Shown: positions 22,126-34,324 of the stretch, piece after piece
Layout: each line of letters starts with the position of its first letter
How positions within the stretch are numbered: the stretch's first letter is position 1
Source of the DNA: Gordius sp. MW1
Taxonomy: Eukaryota > Nematomorpha > Gordioida > Gordea > Gordiidae
Reading direction: 5' to 3'
NCBI GenBank assembly: GCA_964036665.1
Contig: OZ038532.1
Coordinates: 20,983,037 to 21,047,036, forward strand
DNA: 64,000 bases
Notes under the pieces: model-generated
Told to the model about the DNA's origin: nothing
Seen by the model: only the letters and a program-made list of their open reading frames with translations
Databases searched by the model: none
Position numbers and translations under genes: made by a program

Positions 22126-24240
22126 ATGGGGCAAGAGCATTTCAACACTGGCTTTATGACAGCAACTCATTTATTGCTAATGATAGAAATAGGTGAAATA
22201 ATCTGCCTAACTGCTAGTACTTATAGCTGGAGCGACTGGCAAGAATGGGAGCTAAATTGTTCAACCAGTTGTGGGCCTGGTGAAAGGAAGAGGAAACGAA
22301 TTTGCGCAATTCTAAATGAAACGGTTTCAATAAACACAAAATCCGCCTTAATTAAGACTGGATTGGCCTTATATTTAAAACTTAGAGACAGAATAAAAAA
22401 TCGCAAGAAGAGCAAAGCAGAAAAAACCCAAACTTTAACCACGGCTCTACAACTCGTCACGTTAACTAACGACTCCTTAACAAATTACTTACCACCGGTA
22501 TTCAATATGCCAGAACCAGACACCTCTTCGGGTAATTTCTAATTTTTCATTTACTAAATTGCCAGATAAAATTTTGTAATATTTGAATAAAATAATATAG
22601 TCATGAATGTGAGTTTATAAATGGTAGGATTCGAATCATGAGATGAGTGGAACCCTCTTAACCTTAAACATCGGATCTATTTTTTCCACTCATTTTATCA
22701 ATCCAATTAAGCCATTTATTAATACAAACATCACATATAAAGAATTGATAGAGTTACTAATTGTACATAGTTATTGATTCGTTATTTGACTTTATATAAA
22801 TATTGTTTTTGTAGCCAATTGTCTAGGTTCCAATACTGAAACAATGCCGTGTGAGTTATCCCATTTGTGCCCGATTGACGGACAATGGGGGCCTTGGAGT
22901 TGCACGTGTATTGATAAAGTTGCTAAGGAGGGCAACAACGGCGAACAACTTAAAAAACAAGTTGATAGTAATAAATTTGTTAATTGTGTAGCAAAAAGGT
23001 TTTGCGAAAATCCTAAACCCCAAAATGGCGGAGCTCAATGCCTGGGACAAGATATAATTACTAACAATACGAATAAAATATGTCACCATGAGACAATGAC
23101 AACCGTTTTGGAATTGACATCTCGGATAACGCTAAATCCTAAGATCAAAAAATATCTAAACCTAAGATTAAGTGGTTAGTAAACAGTTAGCAAATTATTT
23201 AGATTTCGAAATATTTAAAAAACTTAAAGGTATGAATATAAATCAAGCGGGAGTGAAAGAGGGCAAGGAAATCGTCTTGAGTTGTTTTAAAGACGACACT
23301 GTGGTCCAAATATTGGCCGAGTTTCCCAAAGCGAAATACGCATGGAATTTGAATGGTAAGCCATTGGACTATGATTATTCCCGGATGTTTTTGGAAGGAG
23401 AAAATTTAAGTAAATATATCTTTGGTCTGGCTAACTAACAAATATTTTTAAGCTATTCAGAGTGTGCGTAAAACCGATTCAGGGGTTTACGCCTGCAACA
23501 TACAACTTTCCAATGGTGTGAAGAAATTATTGAGCTATGCCACTTTAACAGGTTTATACATCGTTCTGAAAATTGTAAAACTTGATATTTTATGAAATCC
23601 TTTTTTTAATTAAATCCACATATAAAATTATGTTTTTAGTGCAATCTAAGGAACCAGACGTGATAGTCAGAGAGTCTAGGAATATACCGTTGGAAATTCC
23701 TTGTAATGGCGGAATTTTGGAATTAATATTAATGCAAATCTATCACGGCTTAAAAAAAGACGATTCACGTTTAGATAAGCCAAAGTTAAATCAAAAATGG
23801 CGTTTAAACGGTAGCATTTACAAAGATTATAAGTTAGAGGCGTTACCGAACAAAGTGCCTTACCTTAAAGTTAAACCAGTAATTCAAGAAAAAAACGAAG
23901 GTGTGTACACTTGCGAAATAACGGAGCTTTTGAGTACCCAGTTATGGGAAACCAATCGTATTTGGGTTGTCATTATACCAGCTGATTCATGGGCGCAGAC
24001 ACGAAAAGAATCCATATTAGGTCTTAGTATAGCTATAGTAGCATTAGTGTTTATCATTATCTGGACAGCTGGTTTCGTATCGAGGTTGGTGAATTCTTAT
24101 TAATTCACATATAGACAAAAATTATTTAAAAAAATTTAGTCTATTACATACTTTAAAGTTTTTATTAAATCCTTTATCTATTACAACACAGGAAAAATGC
24201 CAATCAGATACCGATTGACGAATTAGCTCAAAAAGCTTAA
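22126..24240 (+). CDS. TSR-TSR-Ig-Ig transmembrane protein (six exons)
   Basis: I assemble exons 22126-22531, 22815-23174, 23203-23409, 23453-23551, 23640-24084 and 24192-24240. All junctions are GT-AG and phases agree, giving about 521 residues. Order: a hydrophobic N-terminus; TSR 1 (WSDWQEW, CSTSCGPG); TSR 2 (GQWGPWSCTC, then CENPKPQNGGAQC); Ig 1 (IVLSC, YAWNLNGKPL, DSGVYAC); Ig 2 (LEIPC, KWRLNG, NEGVYTC); transmembrane helix (LGLSIAIVALVFIIIW); and a 16-residue tail beginning RKNANQIP. The likely site is the plasma membrane, acting in adhesion or signalling. The third intron boundary is uncertain (28, 55 or 73 nt all fit the frame) and the first exon may lack an upstream signal-peptide exon. 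UNC5 receptors have the same modules in the reverse order and a death domain, so this is not UNC5. Ortholog unknown. Confidence 0.7.
23410..23452 (+). other. 43-nt intron inside the first Ig domain
   Basis: GTAAAT at 23410 and TTTTTAAG at 23452. Removing it joins GENL to TIQSVRKTDSGVYAC, restoring the standard Ig F-strand signature, whereas reading through meets a stop. One of the shortest introns in the window. Confidence 0.75.
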
Positions 24241-24339
24241 AAAACACGGAGATTTGATCAAATCATGATTTTTATTTATGATATTATAGGATTGTTGATA
24301 AGTGAATTTAGTGTTCTAAAAGATATTAAGGTTTTTTTC

Positions 24340-24345
24340 AATAAA
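24340..24345 (+). terminator. Polyadenylation signal of the TSR-Ig gene
   Basis: AATAAA lies 100 bases after the stop codon at 24238-24240. Confidence 0.55.
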
Positions 24346-24349
24346 GCAT

Positions 24350-25890
24350 GTTCTAAGATGTGATTATTTGTAATATCTTTTTATAACTCTACTTTATCAA
24401 TAAGTTTAATGTATTTTCGAGAAGTAGAAGTTGGCTGGAGTTAAAAATTACAAAAAAATTGATTAGTTTTATAAAATGTCGTTTTTTTATTGGCGTAATA
24501 CCCAGAATATTTTTTAATATGAATAAATATTAAATAATTATTTTTAGATGCATTAATAATAAGCTGAATTACAACAGTCAGTAGCTTTGTTTTGTATTCA
24601 GTTTTCATTTACATTCACCCTCTCCCAACTCTACCACTTATCATTCATTTTTTAGTGCCAAAAAACGTTTAAAACTTAGATTAGTGTTTTGGTTTTCCAA
24701 ATATTTTAGTTTTTTTATAATTGACATTATAAGAAACTCACAAGTTATTAAAACTTTTAAATATCGCAGCGTCATATATTAAAAATCATATTAAGTGCCA
24801 AAAACATTAAAATTCATCAAGGTTGTGAAAAATATATTGGAGAAATATATTAATAATCAAGAACCTGCTAACTATGAAATCTATTAATATCAGCCCATAA
24901 GTCTAACATTTTTGAACCTTAAAATAGTTATGCGATTTATATCGCTATTTAAATTAGGTCTATTGTTTTATGGTCAGTTTAATTAGGGGAGTTACATGTT
25001 TAAAATAATATTTTGTAAGCATTAATCTAAAAAAATTTGAAGAAATTAATTTACATTTTGTTGGAGGGACGACAAGTGTAAATAAAAAATAACTAATTGA
25101 AAATCAAACACAAATTTACAAGCTTAATTTGTTAAAATCACCCATTAGTAATAGCTATTTTCTTAAAAATTTAAAAATTATTCACTTTATAGACAAACTG
25201 GCTAATTTAATTTTACAAATATTTTTTTAAACCTTATCTAAGATTTTTTTTGACTCTTAATGATTATTATTTATGGCATTTGTATATTAAGCATGTCGTT
25301 AATTAATGTTTCCTTTTTCTTACACTCAATATTTTATATTTATTCCCTTTAAAAGCTGCAAACAAGATTAGGCATCTATGAATTGATTTTTTTTAACTGC
25401 CATCAATCACGAAGAAGATATGTTACGTTTCCAGCCTTTTAATAGAATTTAACATTAAGCATAATCTGGCAAAGATCGATGCGGAGAGGGATGATATATC
25501 AAAGATAAAAATAAATTTAAAAAAAAATCAATTAAATTCGGCATAACCGTATGCCACATTTATATTAAATTAAAAGTACACACCTCAAATGTTGGGCTAA
25601 GTTATTTATCCCCTTATTTATTAATTCAGTTATACAACATTTAATCAGCAAGAGTATATATTTGGTTAAGTATGACATCTTTAGCTATATAATGGAATAA
25701 TTTCTATTGCTATCCCTCTAAGTATAGTTGAAATAATAGATCATTGTGTTTTATATTTATGAATACCACACGAATAGCGTCTTCTTAACCGGCATTTTTT
25801 AATCACCTTAACTTTAAATAAATTATGATAGGTGGGAATTTAGGCAAGTTGACTATAATTTAAGTCATATGTAGTGCCTATTTTGATAAA
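24350..25890. other. Intergenic AT-rich stretch
   Basis: No ORF, repeat or element end recognised between the TSR-Ig gene and ZMAT5. The ZMAT5 promoter must lie here, but I see no distinctive motif. Confidence 0.5.
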
Positions 25891-25892
25891 AT

Positions 25893-26438
25893 ATGGGAAG
25901 GCAATATTTTTGCGAACATTGTCAAAGAGCATTCACTGACAGCCTAAGCAATCGAAAAAAACATTTGCAGAGCGCTGTCCATCTTGCTAATAAGGCCAAA
26001 TACTATCAACAATTCAAATCTCCTAGAGAAATTTTGTTAGAAGAATCTAGAAAAGGGAAACCATGCATTAATTATTTCACTTCTGGAATATGTAAATTTG
26101 GTGATAATTGTAGGTACTCACATTTGACTCAACAAAAACATTTTGAACTTTACTGCCAGATATCACAACAAGAGGCAAAAAATATGATTAAAAATCAAAA
26201 AACAATTAAACTTATAAACAAAATTAATACATTTGATCTTGATAATTATTTGTGTAATTGGCAAAAAAGAAAAGAAAAAAAAGACATACAAAATGCCGGG
26301 GCACATTATATAATCAGAAAGGAAGGGCTACAAGATTTATTAAAAATATCAAAGGATGAAATACATAAGATAAATATTCAATGTACCAATATGATTGCCC
26401 AGATAAAGAAATCAAATAAATTATATAAAACTTCCTGA
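25893..26438 (+). CDS. ZMAT5: ZMAT5 / U11-U12 snRNP 20 kDa protein homologue
   Basis: A single-exon ORF of 181 codons. Residues 1-32 form a U1-C/matrin-type C2H2 finger (MGRQYFCEHCQRAF with NRKKHL; C7, C10, H24, H30). Residues 58-77 form a C-x8-C-x5-C-x3-H finger (PCINYF, GICKFGDNCRYSH). This pair and spacing define ZMAT5, a component of the U11/U12 di-snRNP that recognises U12-type introns in the nucleus. The length is close to the vertebrate protein. The C-terminus is Lys/Asn-rich and poorly conserved, with a DNYLCNWQKRK segment where the family has its EDWLEKR stretch. The ATG at 25893 is the family start. No intron is needed. Presence of this gene suggests the organism keeps a minor spliceosome. 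Confidence 0.92.
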   Translation: MGRQYFCEHCQRAFTDSLSNRKKHLQSAVHLANKAKYYQQFKSPREILLEESRKGKPCINYFTSGICKFGDNCRYSHLTQQKHFELYCQISQQEAKNMIKNQKTIKLINKINTFDLDNYLCNWQKRKEKKDIQNAGAHYIIRKEGLQDLLKISKDEIHKINIQCTNMIAQIKKSNKLYKTS

Positions 26439-26522
26439 ATTGTTTAGATTTTATTTGGTTTAAAGCAGTTTTACATTTGTTTGTATTAATGTTGCAATTT
26501 ATTTGCCAAAATTAAGAAATCA

Positions 26523-26528
26523 AATAAA
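26523..26528 (+). terminator. Polyadenylation signal of ZMAT5
   Basis: AATAAA about 85 bases after the stop codon. Confidence 0.5.
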
Positions 26529-26529
26529 T

Positions 26530-27920
26530 TAGAAATATTGCAATAATTTTCATTTGCATAGAGTGCCCCCTTTATGTTTAAGAGAATTTTTAAATCCTTA
26601 TTAAACAGATGTAATTGTTTTATGTTTTGTTTATAAAAAGCCATTGTGAGCATAAATCATGTAATTGGCTTACAATTTTATGATCCTTTTTTGGATTGAA
26701 TTTTGAACAAAACTTTTAACATAGTAAAATCATAATGCTAATTTATGATTTCAAAATTGTTACATTATGGAGTTATAGGCATTTTTAAAATTAATTTTAG
26801 CCAAAAATCAAAAATATGCATTACTTATAATTTAAGCAGCGAGTTGGTAGTAGATTTCGCAAGTCTTTCGTGAACTAAATTTATTAAAAATAAGTCATAA
26901 ATTAATGAAATCTTTTTTGGTTATCACAATAGTTACTATTTGATTAATATACAAATAAATCAGTCCTATCATTAATAATCATATAATCATGTACAAGGCT
27001 CAAATTTTCATCATAAATGAATTCAAAAGAAAATGTGATAAAGAAGGAAGTAAATATTTGACACACGAGGAAAAATCTAAAATATATCGTAACAATTTTC
27101 CACGGTAATGTATATAATTAATCGATTAGTTTTTAAAGATTTAATGTTGTAATAAAGCATCTTAAAAGTACATATTTCTGAAAAAGTATGAGACTATACT
27201 TAAATTAAAAAACTTAGTAAACGTTAGCTAGAACGCCTATATTAAGCATAATAAGTAAATTCTATACATATGAATGTGCGAATATATTGTTATGAAAATA
27301 AAGTTAACAATATAGAGTTAAATAACAAACCAGTAACAAGTGATTGTTTATTTGTGTTACCATTATATTTATTTTGATTTCTTTTTATTTTTTGCTTAAT
27401 GAGTACCCTTCAATAACAAATGATCACATACATTTATCTGAAAATTCCAATATTATTTTTACTAGCATAAGAATATGTTATATATATTACTTAAGTTTTA
27501 CTTAATACATATTATCTATAAAATTATTGTAAAGCGCGTTTATTAAAGATAGATAAGTAAGAAAATTTGTAATGGCGGAGGGAGGTGCTAGCTCAGAAGG
27601 CCTTTGTTATAAACGTTTGCTTAAAATTTAAAAATATGTGGATTGGTAGATCAACTAATTATTGTATTTTAAACACTGCACATTGAAACCCCTTGACCCT
27701 AAAGGATACGAATGATAAAATAGAGATTACAACTACAACCGATTTTTGTGGCCAATCTTGTCGCGGACTATAAGCAGAAATAACTAAACAGATTACGCTT
27801 ACAAATTTGAGTATTTATTATATTTACCTCACATTATGTTTATTTTTTAAACGAAAGGAAAAGCCTGTTTGCTTATTTTGCATTCTTAGTAGTATATAAA
27901 GCCTCACAAAATAAATTTTT
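26530..27920. other. AT-rich intergenic stretch
   Basis: Nothing recognised beyond short chance ORFs. Confidence 0.5.
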
Positions 27921-27924
27921 GTTG

Positions 27925-28932
27925 GCCCTAGCCCGGGCGAGGCCTACACTTTTTTTCTATTTTGCCCTAAATCAACCCGAGCCTAATTTTTTTTTACTTA
28001 GGCCAAACCCGATCCCGAGCCCGGCCCAATTTTTCGAAATGTTTTAAGGATACGTTTCCCTCATTTAAGATAGAAAAATTTTGAATTCCATAGCCACTAA
28101 GGAATTTAAAGAATCAAATAACCATCTTATAAACCCCATGGTAGATCTGTTTTAGGTAAAGATTAAATGCGACCTAGAACTCTAAAACGTCAGATATTCG
28201 AAGGGACTTCAAATCGCTTAAAAAATTAGAATTTTTATGTATTATCGTACTTGTTAAAAATTATTAATTAATTTTAATAGCTTTCAATTATTAAAGTTTT
28301 ATTTTATCTAAACTTCAACAAAAATAAAGAATCAAAAGTTAATCTTATTGAACCTTATACAAATGATAATTTTGAAACAATATAAAATGATGAACCATAA
28401 AAATAATAAAATCTATTCACTTTTAAAATATAAAAATATATTTAGGTCCTGCTCACCCACCTCTTAATGATCCCTATCCGTATGCCTATTTCTCATACTA
28501 ACATAATAATCATACAAGCTATTGCTTCAAAATAATCCATCTTTATAACCTTGAAATAAACACTTCATCCTTTCTCAGTTCATATTTAGTACACTAGCTG
28601 ATCATTTTGTTCATACGCGCACTGTGATTTATTTAAAAACGCCAAAAAAACGATCTAATATAAAAGGTAAACATTTGGGATTCTAGATAAGGAATGCAAA
28701 TCCGCCCCTTTTAATGTTCTGAGAGGGTGGGTGGAGGGGCTGGGTAGGGATATAAAGCTGTCTTATATTACATGGAGAGTGTGTTAGTTTTATAAGTAAG
28801 GTTTGTGTTCGCTTAAAAATTTGGGATAATCTGCTTCGTACCGCGCTCGGGCCTCGATTAAAATTTTTGACCCGAGCCCAGCCCGAAATCCTGCCGGGCT
28901 CGAGCTTGGCTTCGGACGCACGTAAGCCTCTA
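27925..28932. mobile_element. Probable GC-word hAT-like element, ends unclear
   Basis: Subterminal blocks of CCCGAGCC/GGCTCGGG-type words at about 27928-28025 and 28840-28925 mirror each other around AT-rich filler, as in the elements at 46886 and 47664. The right end GTAAGCCTCTA fits the TAGAGGC type of terminus; no matching left end or target duplication was found. Confidence 0.35.
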
Positions 28933-29834
28933 ATTATCACCTAATGGATAATAAAATAAAATTACATACCGAATCAACATTGCCATACAATTAATTAAAG
29001 GGTATTGAGGGATTACAATAAGTGGTTTAATGACAATGGTTCACAAATTAAATAATCTTAAGAATACATAAAGATCTGCAAAAAGTGTTTTCTTCTGTCT
29101 GAAAAAAATCAAAACCTGGTGTTTTTATATCTATTTGACACTTTTTATATTAACTACTAGCTGTGCCCGGCCAAGCGTTGCTTTGGCTTTGTCCTTAATT
29201 AGCTATAATTAGTACGTATTAAAGGGACATAAATGAAAAAATGTGGGTGATCTTATAAGAGAGTTTATGATGTGAAAAAATAGAATGCTTCATTAAAATA
29301 AATATTATTTAACGTAATAATAGGAAAAGGCATATTTATTCGTAATTAAATAGATTTATAGCAGTTTAATATATTTATTATGCAGTTTTTAATTTTATAG
29401 GTTAAAAAGTACGATGAATGGCGATTATATCCATAATTGGTTGGCAAATGTGTATAAGTCATCACTGGTATATAAAAGTCAATGATAATGTTCTACAATA
29501 TAGGGGAAAAATTTCATAATGCGTTTATAATAGTGTAAGACCATAGCCCAAATCATAGTATTAAAATGAAGATATATTAAAAAATACCTTTAAATTTGAT
29601 TATAAGGCCTATACAATGTTTGGTCGTAGCGGAATTATTGGAAATAACATAAGTTCCGCGAGTATACTGGAAGCGACAAATCTATCTATGAGAAAAAAAT
29701 TGAAATATAGTTATACCTCGTTGATTTGCCTTAAGTTGCTGAAATTCATCGATGCTTTGACCCCCTTCAATAACCAATTCTATTTTAAAATAGCGCCTTT
29801 TATTTTACCACTACATAGTAGACATGTATGCCAC

Positions 29835-29999
29835 CATGGGCGTAGCCAAGGCGGGGCAGGAGGGGCTGCCCCCCTCTAAATCCAAAAATTTGTTAAAATT
29901 AATTAAAATTATGGCTAAAATTTAAAAAAAAAATGATCACTTTGCTCCTCCCTAAATTATTATTGACCTCCTCTAATCCCAATGCTGGCTACGCCCATG
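29835..29999. mobile_element. hAT-like MITE, CATGGGCG family, nested in Helitron, 8-bp TSD
   Basis: 165 bp starting CATGGGCGTAGCCAAG and ending with its inverted form, flanked by exact TATGCCAC at 29827-29834 and 30000-30007. Confidence 0.9.
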
Positions 30000-30389
30000 T
30001 ATGCCACCTTTAGATAAACAAAAAGAGGTAAATGTGAAAAATCTAAAAATCTATACGGTTCCTAACCTTGCTCAGAGGAATGCCTTAAATAAAAAAAAAT
30101 AATTGGTGAGTTGTGATTATAAGCAATGGTCGTATAACCGTAATTGTATTTGCAAAAATTTATATTGTAAATAATCAAATGCATCCCTACTTTAAAAAGT
30201 ATCGTGTAAGGCTGAGAGCCTTATGTTGTAATAAAAGTCAGGCGTGAGAAAGATCTTATACGCTTGACTGAGAGATGATTATACAAATAAAATGAACGGA
30301 ATTGTACCTGATTAAGCTTTGCGTTGACTAATCCACTAAAGTCGAAGTTAATTAACATATTGTTATAATTCTTTGACAATTTATTTTAT

Positions 30390-31065
30390 CATTTTATTCA
30401 AATTTTGTGGTTTGTTAATGCGAGAACACGCAACATATAATTGACCTTTAGAAAAGCAAACAGCAAATTTCTGGAGACTGTCCTTGAGCCTTGTTATTGA
30501 TTATAACAATTGCAAGTTTAAGAGTAAATTGCAATCTTTTAAATTCATAAATCGATTGGAATCAAAGAGATCCTGAGGACATCTTCTTCAGTAAACGGTC
30601 TAGTCAAAATCGTGGGTTTAACAACGTTGCACATCAAGCCTTTAACAGTGAGACTTGTGCCATTGCAAAGTTTGGCCTGATTGATATTGCGAATCATGAT
30701 AATCGATACGCCTATATTCAAATACAGAATGTAAGGTGGATCCCTGGCAGATCAAGTGAATATAAAAATTTGATTGGATTAGCAGCATCATCAGCAACAA
30801 CCGACTCTTATGTAATTTGATCGACATGAATGTTAGTCAGAATAAGATTGTTAAGCTCGTGGACGTTTTTATTCTTGGGGGCGAGAATAGCCTGTTGACG
30901 GAGCCAAAGTGGATCAAGATAATGGGCGTTAGTATATGTAAACACTTTTTCAACTAAAACTGTTTTAGACGGATGAAAATTGCAGGATTTGGTAGGAAAA
31001 GATACCCGTCCTGAGCATATATCAACGGGCGTTCCGTTCCCAATTTCTAGCAATTGATGGGAGTA
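30390..31065 (-). pseudogene. Helitron helicase (Pif1-like) C-terminal remnant
   Basis: In three shifted minus-strand frames the sequence shows QLLEIGNGTPVDI, WLRQQAILAPKNKNVHELNN, FLYSLDLPGIHL, VSIIMIRNINQAKLCNGTSL, FKRLQF, NKAQGQS and KGQLYVACSRINKPQN. These are the late helicase motifs of Helitron Rep/helicase, in the correct order; the GQLYVACSR box is motif VI. Stops and frameshifts separate them and the Walker A region and Rep domain are absent, so the gene is dead. Confidence 0.8.
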
Positions 31066-31137
31066 TATCTAACCCGCAGGATCATTAATACCACATGCAT
31101 ATTAGTAGTTAAATGTAACGTTTGGACTTAAGGAGGG

Positions 31138-31309
31138 TATAGTATTCTTAACTACAATGTAGTATATCAACTACTCAGAAATACGCTGAAGCTTTATTAA
31201 TATGCAAAAATCAACTAAAACATGTGATGATAAAACACCAGTGTATTACACTAGGAACAACGAACTTAAACGTATATATAAATACAAAGTATTAATCTAA
31301 GATATTACA
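31138..31309 (-). repeat. 3' LTR of Gypsy-3
   Basis: 172 bp; differs from the other LTR mainly by 14 extra bases around 31271-31284 and by a C-to-T change at its last bases. Confidence 0.9.
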
Positions 31310-31321
31310 TTTCTCCCTATT

Positions 31322-34300
31322 TTAAAAATTGAACTCATCATGAAAACGCACAGGTTCCTTCGAAATTCTTGTAGACCGTCTTATAATAGTTGGATTTTCA
31401 GCTATATCAATGTTTGGTTCAAGATTCGCTTTCATTGTCTCTACATTTGGCATAAACTCAGAACGTAGTCTAAATTTTAACTGGTCGGCATGTTTTCTTC
31501 GTATTCCCTCATTTGTGCGGACATTATAAGAATAATGGCTTTTCTGTTCAACGATCACACCTTTATGCCAACCTGATTTTGTTTCATTTAGAATCCACAC
31601 TGGATCTCCAACCGTAAATTCTCTATTAGTCTTGCGATCGTGATACAGTTTTGTTTCCACACGTTTCCTTCAATTTCCTTCTTGGGTCAACCTTGATCAA
31701 ATCGATAGCTGTTTGTAACCTTCCCCCAGTAAACATTTCTGCAGGTGCTTTTCCAGTAGTCGCTTGAGGCGAATTCTGATAACACATAAGAACTTGCTGA
31801 AGGCATAATTCTTTGTCTAACATCTCCTTCCTTCCTGCCCAGTATCGACTTTTTAATGTACGTATAATTTTTTCAGCTAGTCCGTTTGTTTTAGGGTGAT
31901 AGGGAGTAGACTTTATATGTATAATATTGTTCTGAACACAGAATTTATGGAATTCGATTCCGGCGAATTGTGGTCTGTTATCGGACACTATCTGATTTGG
32001 TATCCCAAAACGACAAAACCAATTTCGTAAATGGTATATTATAACGGATGATGTTGTTGATTTCAGGGTCGCCAATTCAACCCATTTCGATATAGAGTCT
32101 AACCACCATCTGCCTTCAACGGGTCTTGCTATATCGATATGAACGCGCTCCCATACTCGATCAGTCAAACTCCATGGATGCAAAGGTACCGGCTTTTCGA
32201 TTGGTCTCAACTCTTGACATCCATCACAGCCTTTAACATATAAATCTATGTCACGATCCATCGCAGGCCAGTAGACGTAATACCGTAAAATATTTCGCAT
32301 TCCCGTTATGCCTGGATGACCTTGGTGGAAAATCTTTAACACAAGTCTTTGTAGGCTTTCTGGAATTATTAAACGATTTCTCAAAAATAAAAGGCCATCT
32401 TCATAAGAAATTTCGTCTCTTCTATTATAATACGCTTTCAAATCTATATGAAATTTCGACACATCTATTCGCAAATTCCTTTCAATAGCGCGAATTAGTT
32501 CTCGACACCCAGTATCCGTCTTAATTGCATTCTTCAACATCTCTCTATTTAATGTCAAATCATCCAACATTAGTAAACGACATTATTGATGTAATTCGTC
32601 GATTCTTCGTCACTATCTTGTATCGTTAACCGGGATAAAGCATCAGCACATTGATTCTCCTTACCCATACGATATTTGATATCAAATTGATAAGAATTCA
32701 AAAATAAAGCCCAACGTACGAGCCTATTATTTACCATTTTTGATAAATCGCGATTACATCCGAATAACCGCTCCTAGGGTTTGTGATCGGTTGTTAAAGT
32801 AAATTGTCTTCCCCGAAGATATTGATTAAACTTTTCAACTCCGCAAATGATCGCACGAGCTTCACGATCAATGGTTGAATACCTTTTTTCGGCAGTGCTT
32901 AAAGTTCGGGATGCATAAGCGATCGGTTTTTCCGAACCGTCCGGAAATTTATGAGATAAGACGGCGCCTAACCCCGTCTCCGATGCATCTACTGCAAGGT
33001 TTAGTGGCAACGTAGGCATATAAGGAACTAAAGTATCAGAAGATGACAGCAATTTCTTAACATCATTAAAAATTGTTTGTTCTGTAGCTGTCCATTTCCA
33101 CATCACGGAAGAACCGGTGAGTGCATGTAAGGGTGCACATTTTCCATGTAATCTAGGAATAAAGCGTTCTTGATAATTCTCCAATCCCAAAAATGATCGT
33201 AGTTCTTTCTTGTTAGATGGTACTTTAAATTTACTTATAGCTTCTACACGTTCGTCTGTCGGGTGAATACCAGCTGAATCAATTTTGTGTCCCAAATAAA
33301 TTACGGAATTTTAAAAAAATTTCACTTTTTCCGTCTTCGCTTTCAAGCCGGCATTTTGCATCCTAATTAGTACTTCATTTAAATTTTTTAAGTGATCATT
33401 TTGGTTTCTACCTGTAACAATTATGTCGTCCAATAGTACTCCAGTTTGCGGAATTCCATCTAATAAGTTTTCCATATATCGTTGAAAAAGATTTGGTGCC
33501 GTCGCTAAACCAAATGGCAAACGTTCGTACCTAAAATGGCCAACATGCGCAGCAATTGTTAACAATTGTCTACTCTCTTCATCTACCATCATTTGTAAAT
33601 AAGCGTTGCGTAGATCTATCACTGTGTATTTCTCAACACCAGCTATTTTTGTAATTAGATCATCAAATGTTGGCAGCATATGATCATTGGTACTAAGGTA
33701 GGGGTTCAAAGTAACTCTGAAATCCCCACAGATTCGAATAGAACCATTCCCTTTAACAACATTTACCGTTGGTGTGATCCATTTAACTTCACTTAAAGAT
33801 GGGTCCACCCGTTCAATAATGTTTTCCTCCTCCAACCTTTTTAATTCCGATTCTACTTTTTGTCTTAACGGAAACGGTACCCTTCGGGTTTGAAATGTTA
33901 TTGGCTGGCTTTCATCTTTTAAAACTATTTTGACTTTATAATTCTTAATAACTCCGGAGCCATCGCTAAATATAGTTTGATACCGAGTAAGTAATAGGGA
34001 ATCTAATTCATGTTGTATTTTGTTTCTTGAAACCTCACCCGGCAGGTCAAGGTCAAACGCTTTTATCCAGTCAAGGCCAAAAATTGCCCCTTCGTTTGCT
34101 GTTGTAACCACTACAGGTGATATCAAAGCTTTTAGACCAAGTTGAACTTTAACTTTAGTTTTTCCTAAGATTGGTATTGGATGGTCTCCAAAAGATCTTA
34201 ATTTTGGGCATTCTTCAAGAGTTGGATTCTGAATCAAATTATAAATTTCTTGGTTTATAATTGAGACTGCTGCGCCTGTATCGAAAAGCATCTTGCATAG

Positions 34301-34324
34301 TTTTTGGTTGATACAAACCTTGAT
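31322..34324 (-). pseudogene. pol: Gypsy-3 pol: protease, RT, RNase H, integrase, mutated
   Basis: Protease shows LFDTGAAVSII at about 34290. RT follows with DFRVTLNPY and the catalytic box VLLDDII at about 33430; position one of YxDD/FxDD is leucine here. RNase H shows AVDAS and TTDHKP. Integrase has the H2C2 finger, then DIARPV, VSDNRPQF and the glutamate region KTNGLAEKI. The C-terminal tail contains GDPVW and RRSTRISKEPVRF. Interruptions: TAA at 33311-33313, TAG at 32774-32776, a frameshift near 32580 between RNase H and integrase, and one near 31660. The rest reads cleanly. Confidence 0.88.

Larger units (their letters stand above)
29157..31132 (-). mobile_element. Helitron relic with 3' terminus and helicase remnant
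   Basis: On the minus strand the 3' terminus reads CCGGGCACAGCTAG followed by host T, the CTAG-T form typical of Helitrons and similar to the end at 51423. About 1.2 kb upstream on the same strand is the C-terminal part of a Pif1-like Helitron helicase. A MITE (29835-29999) is inserted between them. The 5' part is missing: helicase similarity stops just before a Gypsy insertion at 31133. Whether helicase and terminus belong to one original element is an inference from orientation and order. Confidence 0.6.

Noticed and set aside
23172..23438. 88-codon ORF starting at 23172 as a gene of its own
   Set aside because: The start is GTG inside a splice donor region; it is the first half of an Ig domain completed by the next exon.
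25893..26438. Idea that the window shows a linked U12-splicing cluster (ZMAT5 plus SR factor)
   Set aside because: The genes are 11 kb apart, separated by other genes and transposons, with no sign of shared control.
28683..28940. 85-codon minus-strand ORF
   Set aside because: Lies in the GC-word arm of a probable transposon and has no recognisable domain.
29616..29879. 87-codon ORF near the Helitron relic
   Set aside because: Runs into the MITE at 29835 and has no family resemblance.
31322..31660. Independent small gene starting at 31660
   Set aside because: The apparent start is GTG; it is the C-terminal end of Gypsy-3 integrase after a frameshift.
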